Shown here: positions 37,204 through 46,325 of the stretch, one piece after another
Position numbering within the stretch: the first letter of the stretch is position 1
Layout: every line of letters begins with the position of its first letter
Source: Prauserella cavernicola
Lineage (GTDB): Bacteria > Actinomycetota > Actinomycetes > Mycobacteriales > Pseudonocardiaceae
Assembly: GCF_016595675.1 (NCBI RefSeq)
Contig: NZ_JAENJH010000002.1
Coordinates: forward strand, 1,240,001-1,304,000
Reading direction: 5' to 3'
DNA: 64,000 bases
The notes under the pieces: model-generated
The model's database searches: none
What the model saw: the letters and a program-made list of their open reading frames with translations, nothing else
Told to the model about the DNA's origin: nothing
Program-made: the position numbers and the translations under genes

Positions 37204-37829
37204 TTCTCCGAGTTCAGCAGCGCCTCGGCCACGGCGAGATCGAACGACGTGGCGATGCGCATGGCATGGGGGTGGCCCGCGACGGTGTGCACCTGCTCGC
37301 CGAGTGGGTCGAGGCCCGTGTCGCGCAGGACCTCGGCGCGAAACGCCTGGGGAGACTGGGTGGAACGCAGCGTCGAGCGGTCGCGGGTACCGCGGATGAC
37401 GTCGTCGGAGTCCACGAGCTTGATGGTGTCGGTGACCAGCTCGACGGGGACCGCGGAGGGGGCCCCGGAGCGCACTGACTCGATGACCGCGCGAATGGTG
37501 GCGGCCGGTGTGAAGGGTCTCGCCGGGTCGTGGACCAGCACGATGTCCGACGGTCTTACCGAGTGGGCCGCGAGCGCCGACCGCACCGATTCGGAACGGC
37601 CGGCACCCCCGGCAACAACTCGCACACGTGTATCAGCGACTGATTCGAGCGCAGCCGAGTACACGGTCGTATTCTGCGGCGGGCCTGCCACAATCACCCG
37701 GTCCACACATTCCGAGTGCAACAGGCCACGAACGGCATGCGACAACAGGGATTCGCCTTGGAAATTGATCAGCGCCCCGGAAAGGCGATGGTCGTTCTCC
37801 GTCAGGGGAACCAGCGCGATGACGTTCAG
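37200..37829 (-). CDS. ispD: Divergent IspD-like cytidylyltransferase, probable CTG start, catalytic motif missing
   Basis: About 209 residues. Homology to 2-C-methyl-D-erythritol 4-phosphate cytidylyltransferase is clear in [32 protein letters not shown] and [13 protein letters not shown], and by position before ispF. The N-terminus, however, reads [19 protein letters not shown], without the AAGxGxRxG loop and active-site Arg and Lys, and the C-terminal TDEAS region is shortened. No ATG, GTG or TTG precedes the conserved start in frame. The CTG at 37829, 5 bp after the carD stop, is the best candidate; ATG 37745 would cut off the N-terminal strand. Confidence 0.7.
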   Translation of the reverse strand: MNVIALVPLTENDHRLSGALINFQGESLLSHAVRGLLHSECVDRVIVAGPPQNTTVYSAALESVADTRVRVVAGGAGRSESVRSALAAHSVRPSDIVLVHDPARPFTPAATIRAVIESVRSGAPSAVPVELVTDTIKLVDSDDVIRGTRDRSTLRSTQSPQAFRAEVLRDTGLDPLGEQVHTVAGHPHAMRIATSFDLAVAEALLNSEK

Positions 37830-37834
37830 GGTTG

Positions 37835-38326
37835 CTAGACCGCCGCGGTTTCCAGAACCTCGTCGAGCAGCACCTCGGCCTTCCCCTCATCGGTGCCCTC
37901 GGCGAGTGCTAGCTCACTCACCAGGATCTGTCGCGCCTTGGCCAGCATCCGCTTCTCACCAGCGGAAAGGCCACGGTCCTTCTCACGCCGCCAGAGGTCG
38001 CGCACCACTTCGGCCACCTTGTTCACATCGCCGGAGGCGAGCTTCTCGAGGTTGGCCTTGTACCGACGGGACCAGTTCGTGGGCTCATCGGTGTGAGGCG
38101 CACGCAGCACGTCGAAAACGCGGTTGAGCCCGTCCTGACCCACGACATCACGCACGCCGACGATCTCGGCGTTGTCAGCGGGAACGCGAACGGTGAGATC
38201 TCCCTGCGCGACCTTGAGGACGAGGTATTGCTTTTCCTCGCCCTTGATCACGCGTGTCTCGATCGCTTCGATGAGTGCGGCACCGTGGTGCGGGTAGACG
38301 ACGGTCTCTCCGACCTTGAAAACCAT
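37835..38326 (-). CDS. carD: CarD-family RNA polymerase-binding transcription factor
   Basis: 163 residues. The N-terminal Tudor-like RNA polymerase interaction domain ([20 protein letters not shown], to about 60) is followed by the helical DNA-interacting domain ([17 protein letters not shown]...). CarD stabilises open promoter complexes, including rRNA promoters, and is essential in mycobacteria. GAGG precedes the ATG. It begins a minus-strand run carD-ispD-ispF-HAD-cysS-rlmB. Confidence 0.96.
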   Translation of the reverse strand: MVFKVGETVVYPHHGAALIEAIETRVIKGEEKQYLVLKVAQGDLTVRVPADNAEIVGVRDVVGQDGLNRVFDVLRAPHTDEPTNWSRRYKANLEKLASGDVNKVAEVVRDLWRREKDRGLSAGEKRMLAKARQILVSELALAEGTDEGKAEVLLDEVLETAAV

Positions 38327-38635
38327 GTGTCCTCTGCCCCTTTCGCTGAATACAGCTTAGCACGGAGCATCGGGGGCTAACCAGCCACCCGGAGTCGTCC
38401 TCGCAGGTCAGTGGCCTGATCAAGGGTCCCTCAGGGGTTGACAAACGCGCAATTCGCGTACTCACGCAGGTGGGCACGGATGCGTTTCCCGTCGGCTGCG
38501 AAATCCACTGTGGACGTTTGATCTCGGTGCGCGAGGTGTGTCACACCACGCGAGTGACCACCACGTCGCGCCTCGCATATCGCTCCGGGATAGTGTGCGC
38601 GGCAGGGCAAGTCCTTAGCTAGGAGGGACTCGGAA
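38327..38635. promoter_or_regulatory. Divergent promoter region of carD and lpqE
   Basis: About 310 bp. A TTGACA at 38438-38443 could be a plus-strand -35 box, but the best -10 (TACTCA, about 15 bp on) is poor and it lies far from lpqE. GGATAGTG near 38588 is another -10-like element close to lpqE. No gene is visible. Confidence 0.35.
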
Positions 38636-39172
38636 GTGAAACGTCGCATGCTGGGCTCGGTCATCGGTCTCGGTGCCGCGTTGCTCATCGCGGGCTGCGG
38701 AGCCGGTCAGATCACCCAGACCGACCGCCAGGTGGCGGCGATCGACGGGGCGTCGGTGGACGTGCGGGACATCGCGATCCGCAACGCCGAGCTCGCCTTC
38801 CCCGGGGACGTGCAGCCCCCGGCCTACCTCCAGGGCTCGGACGCCGAGGTGCTCATGAGCATCGTCAACCGCAGCGGCACCAACGACGAGCTGGTCTCGA
38901 TCGAGTCCGACGAGGCGGCCAACGTCTCGGTGCAGGGCGACCGCGAGGTTCCCGCGGGCACCGCGCTCAACGTTGGACCCACCGAGCCCGGCGCCGGCCG
39001 CCAGCTCCACGCCCAGGTCACGCTCGAGGGCCTCACGCGTGAGGTGCGCCCCGGCCAGACCGTCAAGGTGACGCTGACCTTCCGTGACGCCGGTGATGCC
39101 TCGGTCGAGCTCCCCATCAAGGCTCCGGCGGAGCCGAGGGTGTCCGAGCACGACGAAGAGGGCGGTCACTGA
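38636..39172 (+). CDS. lpqE: LpqE-like lipoprotein
   Basis: 178 residues. A signal peptide ends in the lipobox IAGC (C20), so it is lipid-anchored outside the cell membrane. The mature part is beta-rich (VDVRDIAIRNAELAF, VLMSIVNRSGTNDELVSIE, VKVTLTFRDAG), resembling the immunoglobulin-like PCuAC/LpqE group, but lacks the H(M)x10Mx21HxM copper pattern. It occupies the lpqE place between carD and radA. Function unknown. Confidence 0.85.
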   Translation: MKRRMLGSVIGLGAALLIAGCGAGQITQTDRQVAAIDGASVDVRDIAIRNAELAFPGDVQPPAYLQGSDAEVLMSIVNRSGTNDELVSIESDEAANVSVQGDREVPAGTALNVGPTEPGAGRQLHAQVTLEGLTREVRPGQTVKVTLTFRDAGDASVELPIKAPAEPRVSEHDEEGGH

Positions 39173-39208
39173 CGCCGCGTTGTCGGTACCGGCGGATACC
39201 GTCTGCTC

Positions 39209-40576
39209 GTGGTCAAGAAAGCAGCCAGTACCTACCGTTGCGCCGAATGCGGTTTCGAGGTCGCGAAGTGGGTCGGCCGGTGCCCGGAATGCCAGGCGTG
39301 GGGGACGATCGAGCAGCGTGGTGACACGCGCCCTCCCATTGCCCGCGTGGCGGCCGGAGCGCCCAGTGCTCCGGCGCGGCCCATCTCCGACGTCGACATC
39401 GAGACCTCCCGTGCGCGCCAGACGGGCGTCTCCGAACTCGACCGAGTACTCGGCGGCGGGCTCGTGCCCGGTGTTGTCGTTCTGCTCGCGGGCGAGCCGG
39501 GGGTCGGCAAGTCGACACTTCTGCTCGAGGTCGCCTACCAGTGGGCCGCCATGGGCACAGGGGCCGCGCTGTACGTCACCGGCGAGGAGTCCGCGGGACA
39601 GGTGAGGTTGCGCGCCGAGCGCACCGGCAACGTCCACGGCGACATGTACCTCGCGGCGGAAAGCGATCTCTCGTCGATCCTCGGCCACGTCGACGACGTC
39701 AAGCCAGGCCTGCTGATCGTGGACTCCGTGCAGACCATGTCGTCGCCCCAGGTCGAGGGCGCGCCGGGTGGCGTCACGCAGGTGCGTGCGGTCGCGGCGG
39801 GGCTCGTGGCGCTGGCCAAGGAGCGCGGACTGCCTGTCGTGCTCGTGGGACACGTCACCAAGGACGGTTCGGTCGCCGGTCCGCGCGTGCTCGAGCACCT
39901 GGTCGACGTGGTGCTGCAGTTCGAGGGCGACCGGCACTCGACGTTGCGCTTGGTGCGAGGGGTGAAGAACCGCTTCGGCGCCGCGGACGAGATCGGCTGC
40001 TTCGAACTGCGCGACGACGGCATCATCGGCGTTCCCGACCCGTCGGGGCTGTTCCTGAACCGGCACACCGAGGCCGTGCCAGGCACCGCGGTCACCGTGA
40101 CGGTCGAGGGCAAGCGCCCGTTGTTGTGCGAGGTGCAGGCGCTCGTCGGGCGCTCACACCTCAACCAGCCGAGGCGTGCGGTGAGCGGTCTCGACTCCGC
40201 CCGCGTGAGCATGGTGCTCGCCGTGCTGGAGAAGCGGGGCGGCGTGCTGCTCGGCGACAAGGACGTCTACACGGCGACCGTCGGCGGGATGAAGGTCACC
40301 GAACCCGCCGTCGATCTGGCCGCGGCGCTCGCGGTGGCGTCGGCGTTCAGTGACGAAGCGCTGTCCCCGCGGCTGGTCGCGATCGGTGAGGTGGGGCTGG
40401 CCGGTGAGGTGCGGAGGGTGACCGGTGTCGGCAGGCGGCTCGCGGAGGCGGTGCGGCTGGGCTTCACCCACGCGCTCGTTCCCACGGATCCCGGCCCGCT
40501 GCCCGACGGCATCAAGGCGCTGGAGGTCGGAGATCTCGCGAGCGCGGTGCACGCGGTCAAGTACGTGCCTTCCTGA
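39209..40576 (+). CDS. radA: DNA repair protein RadA
   Basis: 455 residues. An N-terminal zinc finger (C11, C14, C25, C28), a RecA-like ATPase with Walker A GEPGVGKST (95-103), the RadA-specific KNRFG motif (RGVKNRFGAADE) and a C-terminal Lon-protease-like domain (from about 270). It drives branch migration during recombination. The GTG start at 39209 gives the normal start VKKAASTYRCAECG. disA, which follows radA in many actinobacteria, is not here. Confidence 0.95.
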   Translation: MVKKAASTYRCAECGFEVAKWVGRCPECQAWGTIEQRGDTRPPIARVAAGAPSAPARPISDVDIETSRARQTGVSELDRVLGGGLVPGVVVLLAGEPGVGKSTLLLEVAYQWAAMGTGAALYVTGEESAGQVRLRAERTGNVHGDMYLAAESDLSSILGHVDDVKPGLLIVDSVQTMSSPQVEGAPGGVTQVRAVAAGLVALAKERGLPVVLVGHVTKDGSVAGPRVLEHLVDVVLQFEGDRHSTLRLVRGVKNRFGAADEIGCFELRDDGIIGVPDPSGLFLNRHTEAVPGTAVTVTVEGKRPLLCEVQALVGRSHLNQPRRAVSGLDSARVSMVLAVLEKRGGVLLGDKDVYTATVGGMKVTEPAVDLAAALAVASAFSDEALSPRLVAIGEVGLAGEVRRVTGVGRRLAEAVRLGFTHALVPTDPGPLPDGIKALEVGDLASAVHAVKYVPS

Positions 40577-40706
40577 GTTTTTGGCGAAGCGGCCGGGCCG
40601 TCCCCCGACGACCTCCCGACCGCTCCGTCGTCCGTGAGACGGATCGGAGTTCTGTCGGTGGTGCGGCGTAGCCTCGATTGTGACTTGATTCACATCGGAG
40701 GTAGTC

Positions 40707-41789
40707 ATGGACACCCTGCTCGCGATCGGCACGCGCAAAGGCCTCTGGCTCGCGCGTAGCCAGGACCGGCGCCGCTGGGACGTCTCGGGTCCGCGGTTCC
40801 CGATCGCCGACGTGAAGGCGGTCGGGATCGACACCAGGTGCGCGACCCCGCGGTTGTCAGCGGCCGTGCTGAACAGTCACTTCGGCCCCACGGTGGTCAC
40901 CAGCGACGACCTGGGCGAGACCTGGAGCGAGCCGGACGACGCACCCGTGTCGTTCCCCGAGGACACCGGCGTCGCGCTGGAGGGGGTGTGGCAGTTCGCG
41001 TACGGTCCGGAGCCCGACGTCGTCTATCTCGGTGCGGAGCCGACGGCCCTCTTCCGCTCACTGGACGGCGGGCGCACGTACGAACTCGTGCGGGGCCTGT
41101 GGGACCACCCGCACCGGGAGCAGTGGACTCCGGGCGGCGGTGGGATGGCGCTGCACACGGTGCTGCCCGATCCGAGGGACGCGCGCCGCGTGAACGTCGC
41201 GATGTCGACCGGCGGCGTCTATCGCACCGACGACGCCGGTGAGACCTGGCAGGCGTCGAACAGCGGCATCTTCGCGGACTTCATGCCGGAGGGCCAGCAG
41301 TACCCGGAGTTCGGCCAGTGCGTGCACAAGGTGGCCGTCGATGCCACGAACCCGGATCGGCAGTACCTGCAGAACCACGGCGGCGTGTACCGCAGCGGCG
41401 ACGCGGGGCGCACGTGGGAGTCGATCGCGGAGGGGCTGCCCGCGGACTTCGGGTTTCCCGTGGTGGCGCACCCGACGCGGGCTGACGTGCTCTACGCGTT
41501 CCCGCTCGAGTCGTCGATGATGCGGTTCCCGCCGGAGGGCCGGTGCCGCGTCTACCGCAGTGACGACGCGGGCGAGACGTGGACCGGACTGGCGAAGGGG
41601 CTTCCCGGCGAGGGCTTCTGGTCCGCGGTGATGCGCGACGCCATGTGCGTCGACGACTCCGACCCCGCGGGCGTGTACTTCGGCTCGCGTTCCGGTGAGG
41701 TGTGGGCGAGCGCCGACGACGGCGACACGTGGTCGCTCGTGGCCGCGCATCTTCCCGACGTGTTCTGCGTCCGTGCGGCGGGGGTCTAG
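40707..41789 (+). CDS. Asp-box (BNR) beta-propeller protein, sialidase-like fold
   Basis: 360 residues with no signal peptide, so cytoplasmic. Six Asp-box repeats of the form S.D.G.TW are visible (TSDDLGETW, SLDGGRTY, RTDDAGETW, RSGDAGRTW, RSDDAGETW, SADDGDTW), giving a propeller. The catalytic Arg triad of true sialidases is not evident. GGAGGT precedes the ATG. The next gene, a MoaD/ThiS-like protein, begins at the base after its stop, so the two are one unit. Function unknown. Confidence 0.82.
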   Translation: MDTLLAIGTRKGLWLARSQDRRRWDVSGPRFPIADVKAVGIDTRCATPRLSAAVLNSHFGPTVVTSDDLGETWSEPDDAPVSFPEDTGVALEGVWQFAYGPEPDVVYLGAEPTALFRSLDGGRTYELVRGLWDHPHREQWTPGGGGMALHTVLPDPRDARRVNVAMSTGGVYRTDDAGETWQASNSGIFADFMPEGQQYPEFGQCVHKVAVDATNPDRQYLQNHGGVYRSGDAGRTWESIAEGLPADFGFPVVAHPTRADVLYAFPLESSMMRFPPEGRCRVYRSDDAGETWTGLAKGLPGEGFWSAVMRDAMCVDDSDPAGVYFGSRSGEVWASADDGDTWSLVAAHLPDVFCVRAAGV

Positions 41790-42062
41790 GTGGCCTCGGT
41801 GGGATTGCCCTCGATGCTGCGCGGGCTCGCGGGCGGGATGTCGCATGTGGACGTGTCGGCGGGGACGCTGGGCGCGGCTCTGGACGTGCTCGCGCAGCGG
41901 TATCCGGCACTGGAACGTCGGCTGCGCGACGAGCAGGGCGGCCTGCGGCGGTACGTGAACTTCTATGTGGACGGTGAGGAATGCCGTCGCCTTGACGGTT
42001 CCGAGACGCCGCTGCGGCCGCAGTCCGAAGTGGTGATCATCCCGTCGGTGGCGGGCGGCTGA
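41790..42062 (+). CDS. MoaD/ThiS-family ubiquitin-like protein
   Basis: 90 residues with a beta-grasp pattern and the C-terminal di-glycine (VVIIPSVAGG) required for adenylation and sulfur transfer or conjugation. It starts GTG directly after the propeller gene's stop. No molybdopterin or thiamine genes and no E1-like enzyme lie nearby, so it is either a sulfur carrier for an unlinked pathway or a small modifier. The fixed pairing with the propeller protein is the main clue. Confidence 0.85.
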   Translation: MASVGLPSMLRGLAGGMSHVDVSAGTLGAALDVLAQRYPALERRLRDEQGGLRRYVNFYVDGEECRRLDGSETPLRPQSEVVIIPSVAGG

Positions 42063-42227
42063 CCGAGTTGTTCATGTCGGGGCGGTTATCCACAGGGTGG
42101 CGAAATCGCGGTTCTCTGGTGCGGTTCGCTCGGCCATTGTTGGTGGGGTGAGAAGAAGACGAGGGGCCCGATGGCCTGAACCGACCCGGGTGCCGAGGCG
42201 CTGCGTGCTGCCGTCCGGTACGGCGAA

Positions 42228-42264
42228 GGCCACCTCGAATGCGATCAACGCACTCGAGGTGGCC
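42228..42264. terminator. Bidirectional hairpin terminator
   Basis: An 11-bp stem GGCCACCTCGA/TCGAGGTGGCC, extended by TGCG/CGCA after one mismatch, with a 5-nt loop. It stands between the convergent MoaD-like gene and the trehalose gene and suits both directions. Confidence 0.75.
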
Positions 42265-42291
42265 TCCACGGCGGCTACGAGGGCCGCGCGA

Positions 42292-44823
42292 TCACTGGGC
42301 CAGCAGGCGGGCGCAGCGGATCAGTCCGATGTGCGAGTACGCCTGCGGGTGGTTGCCCAGCGAGCGCTCCGCGATCGGGTCGTACTGCTCCGGCAGCAGG
42401 CCCGTCGGGCCCGCGGCGTCCACCATCTGCTCGAACAGCTCCTGCGCCTGGGTGCGCCTGCCGGTCAGCAGGTAGGCCTCGATCATCCAGGCCGCACACA
42501 GGTGGAAGCCGCCCTCGCCGCCGGGAAGCCCGTCGTCGCGGTGGTAGCGGTACACGGTCGAGCCGCTGCGCAGCTCGGCCTCGATGGCCGTCACCGTCGA
42601 CTGGAAGCGCGGGTCCTGCGGGTCCAGCAGTCCGGAGAGGCCGACGAACAGCGACGCCGCGTCGAGGTCCGTGCCGTCGTAGGCGGTGGTGTACGCCTGC
42701 ACCTCGTCGTTCCAGCCGTGCTCGAGCACGTCCGATGCGATCTGGTCCCGAAGCTCGTGCCAGCCCGCGGGCACCGGGCGGTCGTAGATCTCGGCGAGCT
42801 TGATGGCCCTGTCCAGGGTCACCCAGCACATCACGCGCGAGTACACGCGGTGGCGCGGCACGTGCCGCTCTTCCCAGATGCCGTGGTCGGGCTCGGACCA
42901 GCGCCGCTTGACGGCCTCGGCCATTGCGCGCACCATCTGCCAGTCCTCGTCCCGCAGCGCGCCGCGCGCCTCGGCCAGCGTCATGACGAGTTCCACCACC
43001 GGCCCGAACACGTCGAGCTGCACCTGGTGGTTCGCCAGGTTGCCGACGCGCACCGGGCGCGAGCCCTTGTAGCCGGGCAGCGAGTCGATCACGGCCTCGG
43101 CGCCGAGCTGAGTGCCCGCGAGCGTGTAGAGCGGGTGGAGGCGTTCGGGGCCGGCGAGTGTCGAGAGCACGCCGTGCAGCCAGCGCAGGAAACCGTCGGC
43201 CTCGTCGAGGGAGCCCAGCGTCACCAGCTCGCGCACCGTCATGGCGCCGTCGCGGATCCAGCAGTAGCGGTAGTCCCAGTTGCGGACGCCGCCGATCTCC
43301 TCCGGCAGCGACGTCGTGGCAGCGGCCATCACGCCACCGCTGTCGGCATCGGCGAGGCCGCGCAGCGTGAGTGCCGAGCGGGCCACGAGCTCGGGCTCCA
43401 CCGTCGGCAGTTTCAGGGTCGACGCCCACGAGCTCCAGTAGTCGCCCGCCTTGGCGCGCCGCTCCAGCTCGGGAAGGTCGTGCGGGCCGAGGTCGGTCGT
43501 GCCGCAGCGCAGTTCGAGCACCACCGCGTTCTCCGGCGTCGGCTGCACCAGCGCCGTGGCGGTGTCGTGCAGACCGTCGCTGGTGATCTCCCACTGCACA
43601 CCGGGCGCGCGCAGCACGAACGGCTCCGACGTGCCCAGCACGCGAAGGCCGTCCTCTTCCTGCAGCAGCCGCACCGGCACGCCACCGAATTCGGGCCTCG
43701 GCGCGAACACGATCGACGCCGCCGCCTCACCCGAGATCACGCGCACGATGTCGGTGCGGTGTGCGGGCGACTCCGGCTCGAGGTAGTCCGTGACCAGCAG
43801 CCGCGACCAGCGCGTCTCCACGGTCATCGTGTTGGGCAGGTACCGCTGGCCCAGCGGCAGACCGTTGCGGTGGGGCTTGATCGTGAAGTGGCCCGCGCTC
43901 TCGCCTCCGAGCAGGTCGGCGAACACGGCGGGCGCGTCGGGGCCGGGGTGGCAGAGCCAGGTGAGCTTGGCGTCGGGCGTCAGCAGAGCGACGGAGCGCT
44001 CGGACGACAGCATCGACAGCCGCTCGATCGGGGGCGACTGCTCGCCGTAGAGCCAGTTCCGGCGCTCCTCGAGCATGAAGGCCAGCACGGTCGCGACCTG
44101 CTCGGGGTCCTCGACCCGGTACTGCGCGAGGCTCTCACCGTCGCCCACCTTCACGCCGAGGTCGGGCCCGGCGAGGCGCGCGAACGCCTTCTCGTCGGTC
44201 ACGTCGTCGCCGATGAACACGGCCGCCGTCGCGCCGACCTGATGGCGCAGGGTGTCGAGCGCGCCGCCCTTGTTGGTCTGGACAACCGCGAGCTCGACCA
44301 CCTCCTTGCCGTCCGTGGTCGACACACCTTCCCAGGTGCACGGTCCCTTGTGGACGGCATCGAGGATCCGGTGCGCGTCCTCGCGCGAAGCACGGCGGAC
44401 GTGCACGGCGACGCTCGCGGGCTTGACCTCGAGGGAGGCGCCCTCGACGCCCTCGATCAGCCGTTCCAGCTCGTCCTCGACCTGGCGGTGCAGGCGGCGT
44501 GCCTGCGCGTCGAGTTCGTGGACGAAGCCGATGTCGAACTCGGAGCCGTGGCTTCCGACGAGATGAACTTCGGAGGGAAGACGGGACAGGGTGGCGAGGT
44601 CACGCAGGGCGCGGCCGGAGATCACCGCCGTGGTGGTCTCGTGGAGGCCGGCGAGCGAACGCAACGCACCGACCGACTCGGGGCGCGGTCGCGCCTCGTC
44701 CGGGTTCTCCATGATCGGCGCCAACGTGCCGTCGTAGTCGCAGGCGACCAGCAGGCGCGGCGTCCGGGCGATCTGCATGATCGCGCGCCGCAGCTCAGCG
44801 GTCAGGGCCTCGGCGGTCAACAC
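42292..44823 (-). CDS. Trehalose-6-phosphate phosphatase fused to a GH15 glucoamylase/trehalase-like domain
   Basis: 843 residues with two enzymes in one chain. Residues 1-250 are an OtsB-type HAD phosphatase (CDYDGTLAPI, SGRALRDL, FIGDDVTDEKAF). From about 270 to the end is a GH15 (alpha/alpha)6 domain (GGVRNWDYRYCWIRDGAM, LGNHPQAYSHIGLI). GH15 members in actinobacteria include trehalases. With otsA 33 bp upstream it could make trehalose, and the second half could split it or another glucoside. GTG 44823 and TTG 44820 both fit; GGAGG spacing slightly favours TTG. Confidence 0.88.
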   Translation of the reverse strand: MLTAEALTAELRRAIMQIARTPRLLVACDYDGTLAPIMENPDEARPRPESVGALRSLAGLHETTTAVISGRALRDLATLSRLPSEVHLVGSHGSEFDIGFVHELDAQARRLHRQVEDELERLIEGVEGASLEVKPASVAVHVRRASREDAHRILDAVHKGPCTWEGVSTTDGKEVVELAVVQTNKGGALDTLRHQVGATAAVFIGDDVTDEKAFARLAGPDLGVKVGDGESLAQYRVEDPEQVATVLAFMLEERRNWLYGEQSPPIERLSMLSSERSVALLTPDAKLTWLCHPGPDAPAVFADLLGGESAGHFTIKPHRNGLPLGQRYLPNTMTVETRWSRLLVTDYLEPESPAHRTDIVRVISGEAAASIVFAPRPEFGGVPVRLLQEEDGLRVLGTSEPFVLRAPGVQWEITSDGLHDTATALVQPTPENAVVLELRCGTTDLGPHDLPELERRAKAGDYWSSWASTLKLPTVEPELVARSALTLRGLADADSGGVMAAATTSLPEEIGGVRNWDYRYCWIRDGAMTVRELVTLGSLDEADGFLRWLHGVLSTLAGPERLHPLYTLAGTQLGAEAVIDSLPGYKGSRPVRVGNLANHQVQLDVFGPVVELVMTLAEARGALRDEDWQMVRAMAEAVKRRWSEPDHGIWEERHVPRHRVYSRVMCWVTLDRAIKLAEIYDRPVPAGWHELRDQIASDVLEHGWNDEVQAYTTAYDGTDLDAASLFVGLSGLLDPQDPRFQSTVTAIEAELRSGSTVYRYHRDDGLPGGEGGFHLCAAWMIEAYLLTGRRTQAQELFEQMVDAAGPTGLLPEQYDPIAERSLGNHPQAYSHIGLIRCARLLAQ

Positions 44824-44856
44824 TCCTCCTCAAGGAGCTCGCAGGGGTCTGGGGAG

Positions 44857-46302
44857 TCAGGCGGCCGTCTCGGACCCGAGGGCTTCGAGGAACGAGCGCG
44901 CCCACCTGTCGACGTCGTGGGTCAATACCTGACGACGCAAGGCGCGCATCCTACGCCGACCTTCCGCGGGGTCGAGCGTAATAGCCTGTTCCAGCGCGTT
45001 CTTCACCCCGTCCAGGTCATGCGGGTTGACCAGGAACGCGCTGCTCAGCTCGGCCGCGGCGCCCGCGAACTCGGACAGCACGAGCGACCCGCCGAGGTCG
45101 TGCCTGCACGCCACGTACTCCTTGCAGACCAGGTTCATGCCGTCACGCAGTGGCGTCACGACCATGACGTCGGCTGCGGAGAAGAACGCGGCGAGTTCCG
45201 TCCGGTTGACCGACTGGTGCAAATAGTGCACGACCGGGTGACCGACGCGGGCGAACTCGCCGTTGATGCGACCCACCATCTGCTCGATCTCGCCGCGCAT
45301 GCGCTGGTAGTGCTCCACGCGCTCGCGGCTGGGCGTGGCGAGCTGGACGAACGTGACGTTCTCCGGCTTGACCCTGCCCTCCTGCAGCAACTCGTGGAAG
45401 GCCTGCAGGCGCAGGTCGATTCCCTTGGTGTAGTCGAGCCGGTCGACGCCGAGCAGGATCGTCTCGGGGTTGCCGAGGTCGGCGCGGACCTGGGCCGCGC
45501 TGTCGGTGACGGCCTTGGTGCGGGCGAGCGTGTCGAGGCCCGCGGCGTCGATCGAGATGGGGAACGCGCCGACGCGGACGGTGCGGTCGCCGACCTGCAC
45601 CATGCCCGGTCTCGAACGCACGCCGACCGAGCCCCTGCTCGGCTCGAGGCCGATCAGCTGCCTGGCGAGCCACAGGAAGTTCTGGGCGCCGCCCGGCCGG
45701 TGGAAGCCGACCAGGTCGGCGCCGATGAGACCGCGCACGATCTCTGCCCGCCACGGCATCTGCATGAACAGTTCCACCGGCGGGAACGGGATGTGCAGGA
45801 AGAAGCCGATCCGCAGGTCCGGCCGCAGCTCGCGGAGCATGCTCGGCACGAGCTGCAGCTGGTAGTCCTGCACCCACACCGTGGCGCCCTCGCCCGCCAC
45901 CGCCGCGCTGGCCTCGGCGAAGCGGCGGTTGACGCGGACGTAGGCCTCCCACCAGCCGCGATCGAAGATCGGCCTGGCGACCACGTCGTGGTAGAGCGGC
46001 CACAGGGTGGCGTTGGAGAAGCCCTCGTAGTAGTCCCGGACGTCGGCGGAGGTGAGGGTCACCGGGTGGAGGACGAGTCCGTCGTCGGTGAACTCGTCCA
46101 CCTCGACATCCGGGACCCCGGGCCAACCGACCCAGGCGCCCTTGCGGGAGCGCAGGAACGGCTCCAGCGCCGACACGAGCCCACCGGGGCTCTGTGTCCA
46201 GCGCTGGGTGCCGTCTTCAGCACGGTCGAGGTCCACCGGTAACCGGTTGGCGACGACCACGAACTCGGCGCGTGCTTCGGACTCCGTAGCTCGAGCGGGC
46301 AT
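44857..46302 (-). CDS. otsA: Trehalose-6-phosphate synthase (GT20)
   Basis: 481 residues. A retaining GT-B glycosyltransferase joining UDP- or ADP-glucose to glucose 6-phosphate. Motifs: [12 protein letters not shown] at the N-terminus, [23 protein letters not shown], and the sugar-nucleotide site [18 protein letters not shown]. It precedes the phosphatase fusion, forming the OtsA-OtsB route. The family makes the compatible solute and cell-wall precursor trehalose. Confidence 0.95.
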   Translation of the reverse strand: MPARATESEARAEFVVVANRLPVDLDRAEDGTQRWTQSPGGLVSALEPFLRSRKGAWVGWPGVPDVEVDEFTDDGLVLHPVTLTSADVRDYYEGFSNATLWPLYHDVVARPIFDRGWWEAYVRVNRRFAEASAAVAGEGATVWVQDYQLQLVPSMLRELRPDLRIGFFLHIPFPPVELFMQMPWRAEIVRGLIGADLVGFHRPGGAQNFLWLARQLIGLEPSRGSVGVRSRPGMVQVGDRTVRVGAFPISIDAAGLDTLARTKAVTDSAAQVRADLGNPETILLGVDRLDYTKGIDLRLQAFHELLQEGRVKPENVTFVQLATPSRERVEHYQRMRGEIEQMVGRINGEFARVGHPVVHYLHQSVNRTELAAFFSAADVMVVTPLRDGMNLVCKEYVACRHDLGGSLVLSEFAGAAAELSSAFLVNPHDLDGVKNALEQAITLDPAEGRRRMRALRRQVLTHDVDRWARSFLEALGSETAA

Positions 46303-46325
46303 ACGAAAACACTATCGCGATGTGG

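Noticed and set aside
42097-46242. Open frame of nearly 1,400 codons antisense to the trehalose genes
   Set aside because: It spans two well-supported genes on the opposite strand and translates to Arg/His/Val-rich low-complexity sequence.
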